The position numbers and the translations under genes are program-made. Under the pieces are notes generated by a model that was not told the DNA's origin, did no database searches, and was given only the letters and a program-made list of their open reading frames with translations. Shown in pieces: positions 14,837 to 22,732 of a stretch of 35,218 nucleotides of DNA (position 1 is its first letter; the number at the start of each line of letters is the position of its first letter). Source of the DNA: Neoakkermansia glycaniphila. GTDB taxonomy: Bacteria > Verrucomicrobiota > Verrucomicrobiia > Verrucomicrobiales > Akkermansiaceae. The stretch spans positions 147,686 through 182,903 of the forward strand of contig NZ_LIGX01000001.1 in the NCBI RefSeq assembly GCF_001683795.1, in the 5' to 3' direction.

Positions 14837-15334
14837 ATGAATGATCCTGTTGCCCGTTTGAAGGCTTTGTTTCCGGAGTACCCGTTGCCCGATGCGGAGT
14901 CGTATCGCGTTTGCATCCGTCTTTTTGCCTATCGGGTGTATGAGTCTCCGATCGTTGAGTTTTGCGAGTATGTCCACGCGCGCCGATTAAGCTGGTTCGA
15001 GTGTTCGTGGGAAGCCGATATTCTGCCGCTGGAAGAGGATACGACGATTTTGCCGTATCATGTTTTGATCACTCCTTTTCTCCGGTACTATATGCCGACA
15101 TGTCTGCATGTGGCGATCAGGTATTTCCAAGGAGAATATGCTCGCAAAGATGTGGGCAATGTGAAGCTTTTTGTGGAGCGTACGCTGTTCATCATGGCTG
15201 CGTTTGAGATGTTGCTGAGTGACGAAGAGCGGCAGTTCATGGCTGATGCCGATGCGTTGTTTGCGGATAATGAATTGTATAAGGAGGCGAGGAAGGTTGC
15301 CGTTGCCTTCCGCGCATGGAAATGCGAGGGTTGA
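14837..15334 (+). CDS. Uncharacterised cytoplasmic protein, tandem paralogue B
   Basis: A 165-residue protein clearly related to the product of 14182-14745: both share a PLP....Y..C.R N-terminal pattern, a SW.ECSWE motif, LPLEEDTTILP and PFLRYY.P.CLH.AI. It lacks the basic tail of its partner. No signal peptide. Function is unknown. The high similarity of the central block with different ends points to duplication followed by divergence. Confidence 0.65.
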   Translation: MNDPVARLKALFPEYPLPDAESYRVCIRLFAYRVYESPIVEFCEYVHARRLSWFECSWEADILPLEEDTTILPYHVLITPFLRYYMPTCLHVAIRYFQGEYARKDVGNVKLFVERTLFIMAAFEMLLSDEERQFMADADALFADNELYKEARKVAVAFRAWKCEG

Positions 15335-15395
15335 TGTGCGGGGCGGGAGGCGGGTTTCAACCATTCAAGCATATGATATATGATGAAGGGGTTCT

Positions 15396-15664
15396 ATGTT
15401 TTGCGTATGTTCAGGGATGATTGCCTGTTGTGTGGCAGGTGATGCCGGGGTGTCGGTGCCTGTGCGGCCTTGGTTGGACGCCGAATTGCGGGCCGGATAT
15501 TTCCCTTTGTTGATGGAAGGGAGTTTTGGTTGGCGGTTTTCTCGATTGCCAACGATGATGCGGCGGAACAGGGCGTCGTTTATGGTCCGGAGGCTGGCAG
15601 GCGGGAGAGAGCAGCCAGTCTTCTGCGGGCGGAACCTTTCGAGGTTGACGTGCGGTCGCATTGA
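15396..15664 (+). pseudogene. Possible frameshifted small secreted protein, uncertain
   Basis: The stretch 15335-15696 has no clear gene. One frame starts at 15396 with a cysteine-rich hydrophobic head (MFCVCSGMIACCVAG) followed by RPWLDAELRAGYFPLLMEGSF. A second frame (15470-15664) then reads more like protein (FWLAVFSIANDDAAEQ to a natural stop). Together they would make an ~88-residue secreted protein with one frameshift near 15530. This is a guess from composition. Confidence 0.25.
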
Positions 15665-15696
15665 CCTCATGTGCAGCGGAATGGTAGGATCGTTTT

Positions 15697-15960
15697 ATGG
15701 GAAGCCGGAAGAGCTTGGTTTGGATGGGTGCGGCAGTTGTGGCTTCAGCTGCAGTGTATGGGTATGTCTACCTGTCCCGGACTATCCCGCAGGAGATCAG
15801 GGCGTTGCCATGGGCCACGCAGGTGAGCGGCGTCGAGCTGGAGGATGTGAGTCCGTCGTGGACGAATGGCGTGTATGCCGTTTATCGTATCGAGGGGGAT
15901 TGTGAGATCAGCCGTGTTTATTGGCGGTGGAAGGATGATCGTTTCGAGTGCGAGATGTGA
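15697..15960 (+). CDS. Small membrane-anchored protein
   Basis: An 87-residue protein with one N-terminal transmembrane segment (LVWMGAAVVASAAVYGYVYL, residues 7-26) and a short exported domain with tryptophans (PSWTNGVYAVYRIEG, VYWRWKDD) that looks like a small beta structure. No family is recognised. It is followed by the phosphoesterase gene with a short gap and may be co-transcribed with it. Confidence 0.55.
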   Translation: MGSRKSLVWMGAAVVASAAVYGYVYLSRTIPQEIRALPWATQVSGVELEDVSPSWTNGVYAVYRIEGDCEISRVYWRWKDDRFECEM

Positions 15961-15993
15961 TGCCGGGTTGTTTTGTCGATAGTTTTTGTTCCT

Positions 15994-17130
15994 ATGTTGT
16001 TTGTTGAGATTTTGCTGGCTTTGTATGTGTTTTGGCGCGGGGTGTGGCCTTTGCGGCTGCGGTGGCCGTGGAAGGCGGCTGTTTCCGCCGTGCTGCTGGT
16101 GGCGGCATTCAAGTTCCATGTGTTGTATCTGTTCGGCGGTCCGAAGTTTTTTGCTCCGGATGTGCCGGGGGCGGTGCAGTCGGCGGCGACGTGGATGTTT
16201 ACCTCGTTGCTGTTTTTCTTTTTCCTGCTGCTGGCGGCGGATGCGGTGCGCGGGGTGTGGCTGCTGGTGCGGATTTGCCGGAGGAGGAAGGCGCCGGAGG
16301 GTATCTGCAAGATCGGTAACCGGGTGAATCTTGTTCTTCTGGCGCTGGCCCTGTGCGCGGCGACATTCGGGATGGTGGAGGGGAGCCGTGTGCCTGAGTT
16401 GCGGGAGAAGCCGGTGTTCGTGAGTCGTCTCCCGGAGGAGTTTGAAGGGATGTCGGTGGCGGTGCTGGCCGATTTGCATGTGGATCATACGACGTCTCCC
16501 GACCACATCCGGGAGATTGTGCGGCGGACGAATGCCGCGTGTCCGGATATGGTGGTGATTGTCGGCGATTTTGTGGACGGTTCGATTGAGGATTGCCGGG
16601 AGGCGGTTCAGCCGCTGGCGGATTTGAAGGCGCGGTTCGGCGTGTTCGGCGTGCCGGGCAATCACGAGTATTATTCCGGCTACCGGGAATGGATGGGGCA
16701 TTTGTCCCGCATGGGGATCAGGATGCTGTGCAATGGGCGTGTGCCTCTTGATGGAGGGAAGTTCGTCGTGGCCGGGGTGACCGATCCGATGGCATCGCGG
16801 AGCGGGGAGGATTTTCCCGATGCCCACAAGGCTCTGGAAGGATGCGGAGATGATGTTTTCAAGCTGATTCTTGTGCACCAGCCGCGCCTGGCGGCGGATT
16901 CGGCGGCACAGGGAGCCTGTTTGCAGATTTCCGGGCATACGCATGGCGGGCTGATGCCGGGGGTGGATCGCCTGATCGCGGCATTCAATGAAGGGTATGT
17001 TTCGGGGAATTATCAGGTGGGGCCGATGGTGCTGCATGTATCGAACGGGACGTGTATCTGGAACGGTTTTCCGGTGCGGATCGGGGTGCCTTCCGAGATC
17101 GGTTTGCTGCGCCTTTACCGGAAGAAGTGA
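15994..17130 (+). CDS. Membrane metallophosphoesterase, YkuE/YaeI-like
   Basis: Three hydrophobic segments occupy roughly the first 130 residues, then a calcineurin-like phosphoesterase domain. All metal-binding motifs are visible: DLH (Asp160, His162), GDFVDG (Asp192), GNHEY (Asn223, His224), LVHQP and GHTHGG (His315, His317). Proteins of this layout (YkuE, YaeI) hydrolyse phosphate esters or pyrophosphates, some of them lipid A precursors such as UDP-2,3-diacylglucosamine; which applies here is not shown. The domain probably faces away from the membrane on a TM anchor. I prefer the ATG at 15994; the frame also allows a TTG at 15973. Confidence 0.85.
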   Translation: MLFVEILLALYVFWRGVWPLRLRWPWKAAVSAVLLVAAFKFHVLYLFGGPKFFAPDVPGAVQSAATWMFTSLLFFFFLLLAADAVRGVWLLVRICRRRKAPEGICKIGNRVNLVLLALALCAATFGMVEGSRVPELREKPVFVSRLPEEFEGMSVAVLADLHVDHTTSPDHIREIVRRTNAACPDMVVIVGDFVDGSIEDCREAVQPLADLKARFGVFGVPGNHEYYSGYREWMGHLSRMGIRMLCNGRVPLDGGKFVVAGVTDPMASRSGEDFPDAHKALEGCGDDVFKLILVHQPRLAADSAAQGACLQISGHTHGGLMPGVDRLIAAFNEGYVSGNYQVGPMVLHVSNGTCIWNGFPVRIGVPSEIGLLRLYRKK

Positions 17131-17196
17131 CGGTTGCTTCCGGTGCGGCATGGCCGGATGACAGGTTTGCGGGTAGAGGTTTCCGGTGAAACGGGG

Positions 17197-17202
17197 TATG
17201 AT
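17197..17202 (+). promoter_or_regulatory. -10 hexamer TATGAT six bases before the start of 17209
   Basis: TATGAT at 17197-17202 is a near-consensus -10 box only six bases from the ATG, so the transcript would have almost no leader. The -35 region is weak. Confidence 0.35.
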
Positions 17203-17208
17203 GGCGTC

Positions 17209-18252
17209 ATGTTCGGATTGCGTTTTCCGTTTTTGTGTTTTCTGTGTGTTTTGTGCTGTGTGGCGGGGTTTGCGCCCGCGAAAGATGCCCGGGCGGCTGC
17301 GGGCGATGGCAGGATTCTTTTCATCGGCAACAGTTTTACCTATTTCAATCAGATGCCGCTGATGCTGCAGGGGCTGGCGCAGGCATCCGGCATTCCGCTG
17401 ACGTGCCGCATGCAGGCGGAAGGCGCTGCGACGCTGCAATCCCACTGGGATAATCCGGGGCAGGGGAAGAGCCGCCTTGAGAGTGGTTCGTGGCGTTATG
17501 TGGTGCTGCAGGAGCAGAGTTCCACTCCGGTGGGCCGGGCGGATGCGATGAAGAAGTATGCCGGGTTGTTCGGGAAGCTGATCCGGGAGAAGGGGGCGAT
17601 TCCCGTGCTGTTCGTGACTTGGGGATACCGCGAGGAGAAGGCATCAGGAGGCGTGAACGGCGAGATGCAGAAGATTCTGACGCTGGAGTATGCCCGGCGC
17701 GCTGAAGAGACGGGTGCGCTTCTGGTGCCGGTGGGGCCTGCCTGGGCCGCCTGTATGCGGTTGCATCCGAAGGCGAATTTGTATCTGGAGGATGGTCAGC
17801 ATCCGAGTGCACTCGGCAGTTATCTGACGGCCTGTGTGTTTTATGCGACTTTGTTCCGCAAGTCGCCCGTCGGATTGCCCGGTACGATGGCTGCTGGCAA
17901 GCATGTGGTTTGCGATATTCCGGCGGCCCAGGCCCGCGCGCTGCAGCAGGTGGCGTGGGAGACGAGCCGGACGTTCGACGGCAGGAAGTTTTTGGAGGCG
18001 TACGCGGCAGAGCAGTCGCGCATTGTGAGCAAGGAGGAGCTTAAGCCGAAGTTGACGCGGGATTTGACGTATGATGCGCTGGTGGCCATGATCGGAAAAC
18101 CGACTCATGCCAATGCGGAGGGGCGAACGTACCAGTTCGGGTTGCGCAATCGTGTGATGCTGCTGGCTGTGTTTTCGCCGGAGATGAAGCTGCAATCCGC
18201 CAGTTTTCATTCGGAGGAGGGCGGCGGTTCGGAGAGGGTGGAGGTGAAGTGA
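17209..18252 (+). CDS. Secreted SGNH-family hydrolase (DUF4886-like)
   Basis: The ATG at 17209 was chosen over earlier in-frame starts because it opens a signal peptide (LCFLCVLCCVAGFA, cleaved near residue 30) and has a -10 box just upstream. The SGNH block I motif is ILFIGNSFTY with nucleophile Ser42, in the GNSFT form typical of DUF4886-type proteins. The catalytic Asp/His pair is in EDGQHPSALG (Asp195, His198). The last ~90 residues form an extra C-terminal domain. Such enzymes are esterases, often deacetylating glycans; the substrate is unknown. The gene converges with another secreted SGNH-type esterase. Confidence 0.8.
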   Translation: MFGLRFPFLCFLCVLCCVAGFAPAKDARAAAGDGRILFIGNSFTYFNQMPLMLQGLAQASGIPLTCRMQAEGAATLQSHWDNPGQGKSRLESGSWRYVVLQEQSSTPVGRADAMKKYAGLFGKLIREKGAIPVLFVTWGYREEKASGGVNGEMQKILTLEYARRAEETGALLVPVGPAWAACMRLHPKANLYLEDGQHPSALGSYLTACVFYATLFRKSPVGLPGTMAAGKHVVCDIPAAQARALQQVAWETSRTFDGRKFLEAYAAEQSRIVSKEELKPKLTRDLTYDALVAMIGKPTHANAEGRTYQFGLRNRVMLLAVFSPEMKLQSASFHSEEGGGSERVEVK

Positions 18253-18267
18253 TCCTGCCGAAACAAG

Positions 18268-18298
18268 CCATGCACAGGCGGGAACCGTCTGTGCATGG
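18268..18298. terminator. Bidirectional hairpin between convergent esterase genes
   Basis: CCATGCACAG pairs with CTGTGCATGG, and the stem continues inward with a G-U pair and CGG/CCG to a three-base loop, 14 pairs in total. It lies between two convergent stops. Confidence 0.65.
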
Positions 18299-18342
18299 TA
18301 GCGTTGCCGCCTCATCGAGGCGAAGATGTAGCGAACCGGGAG

Positions 18343-19206
18343 TTACTGTTTCCAGTGTTTTTTGATGGTGCGTGCCATACGCTCTCCGAGGTTCATGATG
18401 CCGAAGGTACCGAGGTGCAGGTAATCGTCCGGCAGGGGGGAGCGGAAGTCTTCCGCACGCATTTGAAGGTTGTCTGCATCGACGACGAAGGCCCCGGGAA
18501 TGGAGAACGGTGTGCCGGCATCCTGCGAGAGGTGGCGCTGCGCCTCGCGAACGACATCGCGGCCGGGATAGTTGGGCAGGTTTTTGGGCAAGACGGTGCC
18601 GTACACGAAGAACATGTCCGGAGCGCCCGTGTCTTTGCGAACCTGCGCGATGAAGTTTGCCAGATTGGCGCTGTACGCGTTCGAATTCTCCATGCCGGAG
18701 CGTTTGTGGGCGTCGGCTTCTCCCTGCTGCCAGACCATGGCGCGGATGGTGGGGGTGTGGCCTTGCTTGCGGAGTTCCGCCATGCCTTTGTTGACGGTTT
18801 CCATGAATTTGGCGTATTCGGCTCCGCGCTGCTGGCCCGGCCTGTTGCCCGGGTTCCATTGCTGGTAGAGGTTGGAGCCGGAAAGGGCGTGTTTGATGAG
18901 GGCTATTTTCCTGTTCGGAAGGAGTTTGTGCAGTTCCGTGCCGAGCGTGAGTTCCACCCCGAAGCGGTCGAGGGATTCGGAGGCAGGGCAGAGCGGTTTC
19001 CATTGTTCGGAGCCCTGTCCTTTGTTGGTGCCTTTCGAGTAGTAGATTTGCACATCGGGATCGGTTTTGAATTGCGAGGGGATGTTGCGAACGTAGGCCT
19101 GCCCGGTGGCATTGGATTGCCCTCCGATCAGGACGATGTCGATATCATCGGCGAAGGAGGGAAGGATGCCCGTGCAGGCAAGGAGAAAGTGAAGGAGTTT
19201 TTTCAT
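18343..19206 (-). CDS. Secreted sialate O-acetylesterase-like hydrolase
   Basis: The start at 19206 gives a signal peptide (MKKLLHFLLACTGILPSFA) and discards a 36-codon upstream extension with no protein-like features. The mature 268 residues show the carbohydrate-esterase SASA pattern: IVLIGGQSNATGQ with nucleophile Ser31, VWQQGEADAH, and the C-terminal DDYLHLG with Asp261 and His264. This family removes O-acetyl groups from sialic acids or plant and host glycans. Secretion and the glycan-esterase fold fit a gut bacterium using mucin, but the substrate is inferred. Confidence 0.85.
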   Translation of the reverse strand: MKKLLHFLLACTGILPSFADDIDIVLIGGQSNATGQAYVRNIPSQFKTDPDVQIYYSKGTNKGQGSEQWKPLCPASESLDRFGVELTLGTELHKLLPNRKIALIKHALSGSNLYQQWNPGNRPGQQRGAEYAKFMETVNKGMAELRKQGHTPTIRAMVWQQGEADAHKRSGMENSNAYSANLANFIAQVRKDTGAPDMFFVYGTVLPKNLPNYPGRDVVREAQRHLSQDAGTPFSIPGAFVVDADNLQMRAEDFRSPLPDDYLHLGTFGIMNLGERMARTIKKHWKQ

Positions 19207-19321
19207 GGCGGTCGTGATCCGTTCGGATGGGTTCGATTGATACATACGGTGGATGGGCGACGAAAATTTCGCAGAGTAGTATTTTTTATGGGTATACTTA
19301 TCTATCCTGAACAATCATGGG

Positions 19322-19350
19322 TTGACATTGGCATCAAATTTGAGTATAAT
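19322..19350 (+). promoter_or_regulatory. Perfect consensus sigma70 promoter
   Basis: TTGACA at 19322-19327, a 17-base spacer and TATAAT at 19345-19350. It points towards the small ORF at 19437, leaving a leader of about 80 bases. It is by far the best promoter match I found in the window. Confidence 0.7.
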
Positions 19351-19436
19351 TCTTTCAGATTTGATTTCAAATCGTCACCTTGGCTCTTGGAACTGTAGAA
19401 TTCTTCTTATCCACATCTCTCCTTTTTTTATTCAAA

Positions 19437-19559
19437 ATGAAAGGAATTAAGGAAATGTTGAAAGTGATTATAAATGTAGTTTTAATTGTATTAAATTGGA
19501 CAATCAATATGATGACTGGAGGAACAGGGGTTATGGAGAAGTGTTGGGAAAGAGGCTAG
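19437..19559 (+). CDS. 40-residue hydrophobic small protein
   Basis: ATG to TAG, 40 codons. Residues 7-26 form one hydrophobic helix (MLKVIINVVLIVLNWTINMM) after a lysine-bearing head (MKGIKE); the tail is GGTGVMEKCWERG. It lies behind a consensus promoter and its 3' end overlaps a long inverted repeat. This layout recalls small membrane peptides such as type I toxins or small stress proteins, but no antisense RNA can be shown. No Shine-Dalgarno sequence is evident. It could equally be an untranslated RNA with a chance ORF. Confidence 0.4.
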   Translation: MKGIKEMLKVIINVVLIVLNWTINMMTGGTGVMEKCWERG

Positions 19560-19608
19560 TTCCAAAGAGTCAGGATCACCCTGGAGGTTAATAGCCTCCC
19601 TTCTCCAT
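19533..19608 (+). repeat. Nested inverted repeat with alternative pairing
   Basis: ATGGAGAAG (19533-19541) pairs with CTTCTCCAT (19600-19608), and GAGGCTA (19552-19558) with TAGCCTC (19592-19598). GGAGG at 19583-19587 could instead pair with CCTCC at 19595-19599, so two structures exclude each other. It may be a terminator or attenuator at the end of the small ORF. Confidence 0.45.
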
Positions 19609-19711
19609 CAATCCTCTTTTTATGAAATATTCGTAGCAGAGGAAATACAGATCCAATATTGATAACCCATATCTTTGACAGGGGATTCCTTGGTTCTTGA
19701 GCTGTTTTTGC

Positions 19712-19741
19712 TCGACCAGCCGAACCGGCAAATGTTAACAT
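19712..19741 (+). promoter_or_regulatory. Weak promoter candidate for addB
   Basis: TCGACC at 19712-19717, an 18-base spacer and TAACAT at 19736-19741 end six bases before the addB ATG. Each box matches consensus at four of six positions. Confidence 0.25.
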
Positions 19742-19747
19742 GCGGGC

Positions 19748-22726
19748 ATGACGGACAGGTTGCCTGGCGTGGAGTTTTTGGGGTGGGAGAAGCCTGCGGC
19801 GGAAGCGGTGGCAGAACGTTTGCTGGAGATCGGACGACAGGAGGCGCTGGCATTGAGTCGATGTGCCGTTGTCGTGCCGACGAAGGAATCCGGCAGGCGG
19901 TTGCGTGCTCTTCTGGCAGAGAGGTCGGATTCCAAAGCTTTGTTGTCGCCCCGGGTGATGCTGCCGGGGCAGCTGGTGGAAGCTGGTGGGGATGGTGTGG
20001 CGGACGAGGTGGCTGAGCTGGCTGCATGGACCGCCGTGTTGATGGATGCGGATGCGGAGAGTTTTTCCCGCTTGTTTCCGGTCGTGCCGGAAGCGGGCCG
20101 CGAGGAATGGGCGGTCGGGCTGGCTGCACGCCTGATGAAGGTGCGGCGCGAGCTGGCGGATCACGAATGCGATTGTGCGGCTGTGCGCGAAGCTTTGCAG
20201 GCTTCCTTCGGAGGGGAAGACGGTTTGGATATGTGGGTGGATGATGAAGCCGAGCGTTGGCTGGATCTCGAGAAGCTGGCTGAGCGGGTGGATGCCATGC
20301 TGCGCCGCTGGGAGCTGCAGCCCCCTCACGAAGCGAGGGCTGCCATGGCCGGGAATGCCTGCCGCCGGGAGGGTGTCGAGCGCCTGATCGTGGCTTGCGT
20401 GCCGGAACTTCCGTTTGTGCTGCGCCGTTGCCTGCAGGAATTGGCACGGGCATGCCGTGTGGACATCTGGGTGCATGCTCCGGCGGAGCTGGCCGGCTGG
20501 TTCGATGCCTTCGGGGTGCCGCTGGAGGGGTGGAATACGCGTGATGCAGGAGTACCGGACAGCATGATCCATGTGGCGGCAGAGGAACGGGGTATGGCTG
20601 CCGGGTGCCTTCGCGTGATGTCTGCCATGCCGGAAGCGGAATTGCAGGATGTGGCCCTCGGTGCCTGCGACGATCGTTTTGTGGCGGCGCTGTGTACGCA
20701 ATTCGGCGATGCCGGGTGGCCCGTGTACCGGCCTGAGGGGCGGGCGTTGTCCGCTTCCGGCTGGGGACTGCTGATGGAATCTCTGGATCGGGCGCTGGAT
20801 GGCGGGGGGAGGTGCGAGCCGTTTGAAGCGTTGCTGCGCTCGCCGTTGGTAGCAAGGGCCTTCGGTGTTCGCTCCCTGTATGGCGTGTGCCGTCTGCTGG
20901 ATGAGGTGCGCCGGACCCGCTTTCCTGCGAACGCGGAGGATTTGCCTGTTGCGCTGGAAGCTATGGGGCGAGAGGGGGCGGAGGCCGATCTTGCGGCCTG
21001 CCTGTCGGCGGCGGATTATGCCCGCAAGGTGGGTGACTGGCTGGCACGGTTGGGGCGTGACGGTTCGTTCGCCTTCGCCATGCTGTCCCTGCTGGATGCC
21101 TTGTCGGGAGCGGTGCTGCCCCATTTGCCGGAATACGGCATGATGGAGAAGCTGCGCCGAGCGTTGGAGACTCTGCGCCGCCTGCAAACGCGCCGGGGTG
21201 TTTTTGCAGCCAGCCGGGTGGCCCTGCATGTGCTGATGAGCTGGTCTCGGGGCGTAGCTGCCGTGGAGAGGAACCGGGAGGAGTTTGCTCTTGATGCGCT
21301 CGGCTGGATGGAATTGGCATACAGCCGTGAACGGAATGTGCTGGTGACCGGGTTCCATGAAGGCCGCGTGCCGGATGTGGAGGTGGAGGATGCCTTTTTG
21401 CCGGACAGGCTGCGCCGCGTACTCGGCTGGGAAGACAGCCGGCTGCGTACGGCCCGGGATGCCTTCCTCCTCGCCTCTCTGCTGGAACCGAGACGTGCGG
21501 TGGGGTGTGTGCATTTTTTCGTGGCGCGGCAGGATCCGGAGCGCAATCCCGTGCAGCCGTCGTCCCTGCTGCTTCGCTGTTCGGATGAAGAACTTCCGGC
21601 GCGTGTGCGCCTGTTGTTCGAGACGATGGAGGCCGTGTCCCGCCCCCGTCCGTTCGAACGCGGCGGCTGGCATCTGTGTGCGGGGCAGGAACGCATGCCG
21701 GATGATGGCCGGAATATGGAACACATCTCCATGCTGGATGCCGCCGCATCCAGCCGCTGGGCCGATGCATCCCGGCCTTTTTCCCCGAGCCTGCTGGCGC
21801 GGTTCCTGCGCTGCCCGCTCAGGTTCTGGTTGCGGGAGCTTTTCGGCATCGATCCGGACAAGGATTATCCCGACAGGAAACGCGCCATGGAGTTCAATGA
21901 ATACGGTACTCTCGTGCATGGCGTGCTGGAGGATTTCGTGGCGGAATTTCCAGCTCTCCGAGGTGGTCTTGATGAGCGGGGAATGGCTCGCCGTATTCTG
22001 GAGATGCTCGACCGTCGCTTCGCATCCTCGTACGGTGAACGGCCCCTTGCCCCGCTGATGATTCAAAAGCGGCTCGCGGCGAGAAGTCTGGAAAGCTTCT
22101 CCGCCCGGCACCTGAAGGATCTGCAGGAAGGCTGGGAGAATGTGGGCCGGGAAGCGGAATTTCTCTGGACGATGGAACAGGGCGTGCATCTGAAGATTCG
22201 CATCGACCGTATCGACAGGCATGCCGACGGGCGTATCCGCATCATCGATTACAAGACGGGCAAGGCGATGCCCTGCGAGGACAAGCATTTGGAAGCCCTG
22301 AAGGAGGATGCCTCCATCCGGTTCCACCATCTTTTGCCCATGCTGCCTCTTGTGGCGCGCGAGCGCAAGGGCAGGGAGGAGCTGTGCCGCTGGAAGGAGT
22401 TGCAATTGCCCCTGTATGCACTGGCCGTGATGGAAAGCGGGCGGTACGGCTGCACGCGGCAGCCGGAGACCTGCTACTACAACCTGCCGCGCCAGCGGGG
22501 CGGCGTTACCGTTGAGGCGTGGGTGCCCGATGAATCGCTGATGGACAGTGTGCGGCAATGGACGCGGGAAACGGCCCTGATGATTCGCGAAGGCCGGTGC
22601 CTGTATTCGGCCGAAGATCTGGGGCTTTCCCCGTATGACGATGAGATCATGAACGCTCTGGCTCCCGACTCGCTGCGGGCGATGCTGGATTTGCCCCAAC
22701 CCGCCTTTCCGAACCTTGCCGATTGA
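19748..22726 (+). CDS. addB: AddB-like nuclease subunit of a helicase-nuclease (PD-(D/E)XK)
   Basis: A 992-residue protein. The N-terminal part has a degenerate ATP-binding region (VVVPTKESGRRLRALL replaces a Walker A), as in many AddB/RexB proteins, which are inactive as helicases. The C-terminus is a RecB-type nuclease: SLLARFLRCPLRFWLREL leads into YGTLVHGVLEDF, then IIDYKTGK (Asp834, Lys836) and KELQLPLYALAV with the QxxxY motif. With AddA it should resect double-strand ends for RecA-dependent repair and degrade foreign linear DNA. The addA start follows six bases after the stop, so the two form an operon. I do not see the four-cysteine iron-sulphur cluster of Bacillus AddB. Confidence 0.85.
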   Translation: MTDRLPGVEFLGWEKPAAEAVAERLLEIGRQEALALSRCAVVVPTKESGRRLRALLAERSDSKALLSPRVMLPGQLVEAGGDGVADEVAELAAWTAVLMDADAESFSRLFPVVPEAGREEWAVGLAARLMKVRRELADHECDCAAVREALQASFGGEDGLDMWVDDEAERWLDLEKLAERVDAMLRRWELQPPHEARAAMAGNACRREGVERLIVACVPELPFVLRRCLQELARACRVDIWVHAPAELAGWFDAFGVPLEGWNTRDAGVPDSMIHVAAEERGMAAGCLRVMSAMPEAELQDVALGACDDRFVAALCTQFGDAGWPVYRPEGRALSASGWGLLMESLDRALDGGGRCEPFEALLRSPLVARAFGVRSLYGVCRLLDEVRRTRFPANAEDLPVALEAMGREGAEADLAACLSAADYARKVGDWLARLGRDGSFAFAMLSLLDALSGAVLPHLPEYGMMEKLRRALETLRRLQTRRGVFAASRVALHVLMSWSRGVAAVERNREEFALDALGWMELAYSRERNVLVTGFHEGRVPDVEVEDAFLPDRLRRVLGWEDSRLRTARDAFLLASLLEPRRAVGCVHFFVARQDPERNPVQPSSLLLRCSDEELPARVRLLFETMEAVSRPRPFERGGWHLCAGQERMPDDGRNMEHISMLDAAASSRWADASRPFSPSLLARFLRCPLRFWLRELFGIDPDKDYPDRKRAMEFNEYGTLVHGVLEDFVAEFPALRGGLDERGMARRILEMLDRRFASSYGERPLAPLMIQKRLAARSLESFSARHLKDLQEGWENVGREAEFLWTMEQGVHLKIRIDRIDRHADGRIRIIDYKTGKAMPCEDKHLEALKEDASIRFHHLLPMLPLVARERKGREELCRWKELQLPLYALAVMESGRYGCTRQPETCYYNLPRQRGGVTVEAWVPDESLMDSVRQWTRETALMIREGRCLYSAEDLGLSPYDDEIMNALAPDSLRAMLDLPQPAFPNLAD

Positions 22727-22732
22727 TTTGCC

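Noticed and set aside
15745..17445. 566-codon minus-strand frame
   Set aside because: Antisense to the metallophosphoesterase, which has all metal-binding motifs; the composition is that of a shadow frame.
19675..19703. TTGACA at 19675 as the addB promoter
   Set aside because: The hexamer at the correct spacing (TGAGCT) is a poor -10 box.
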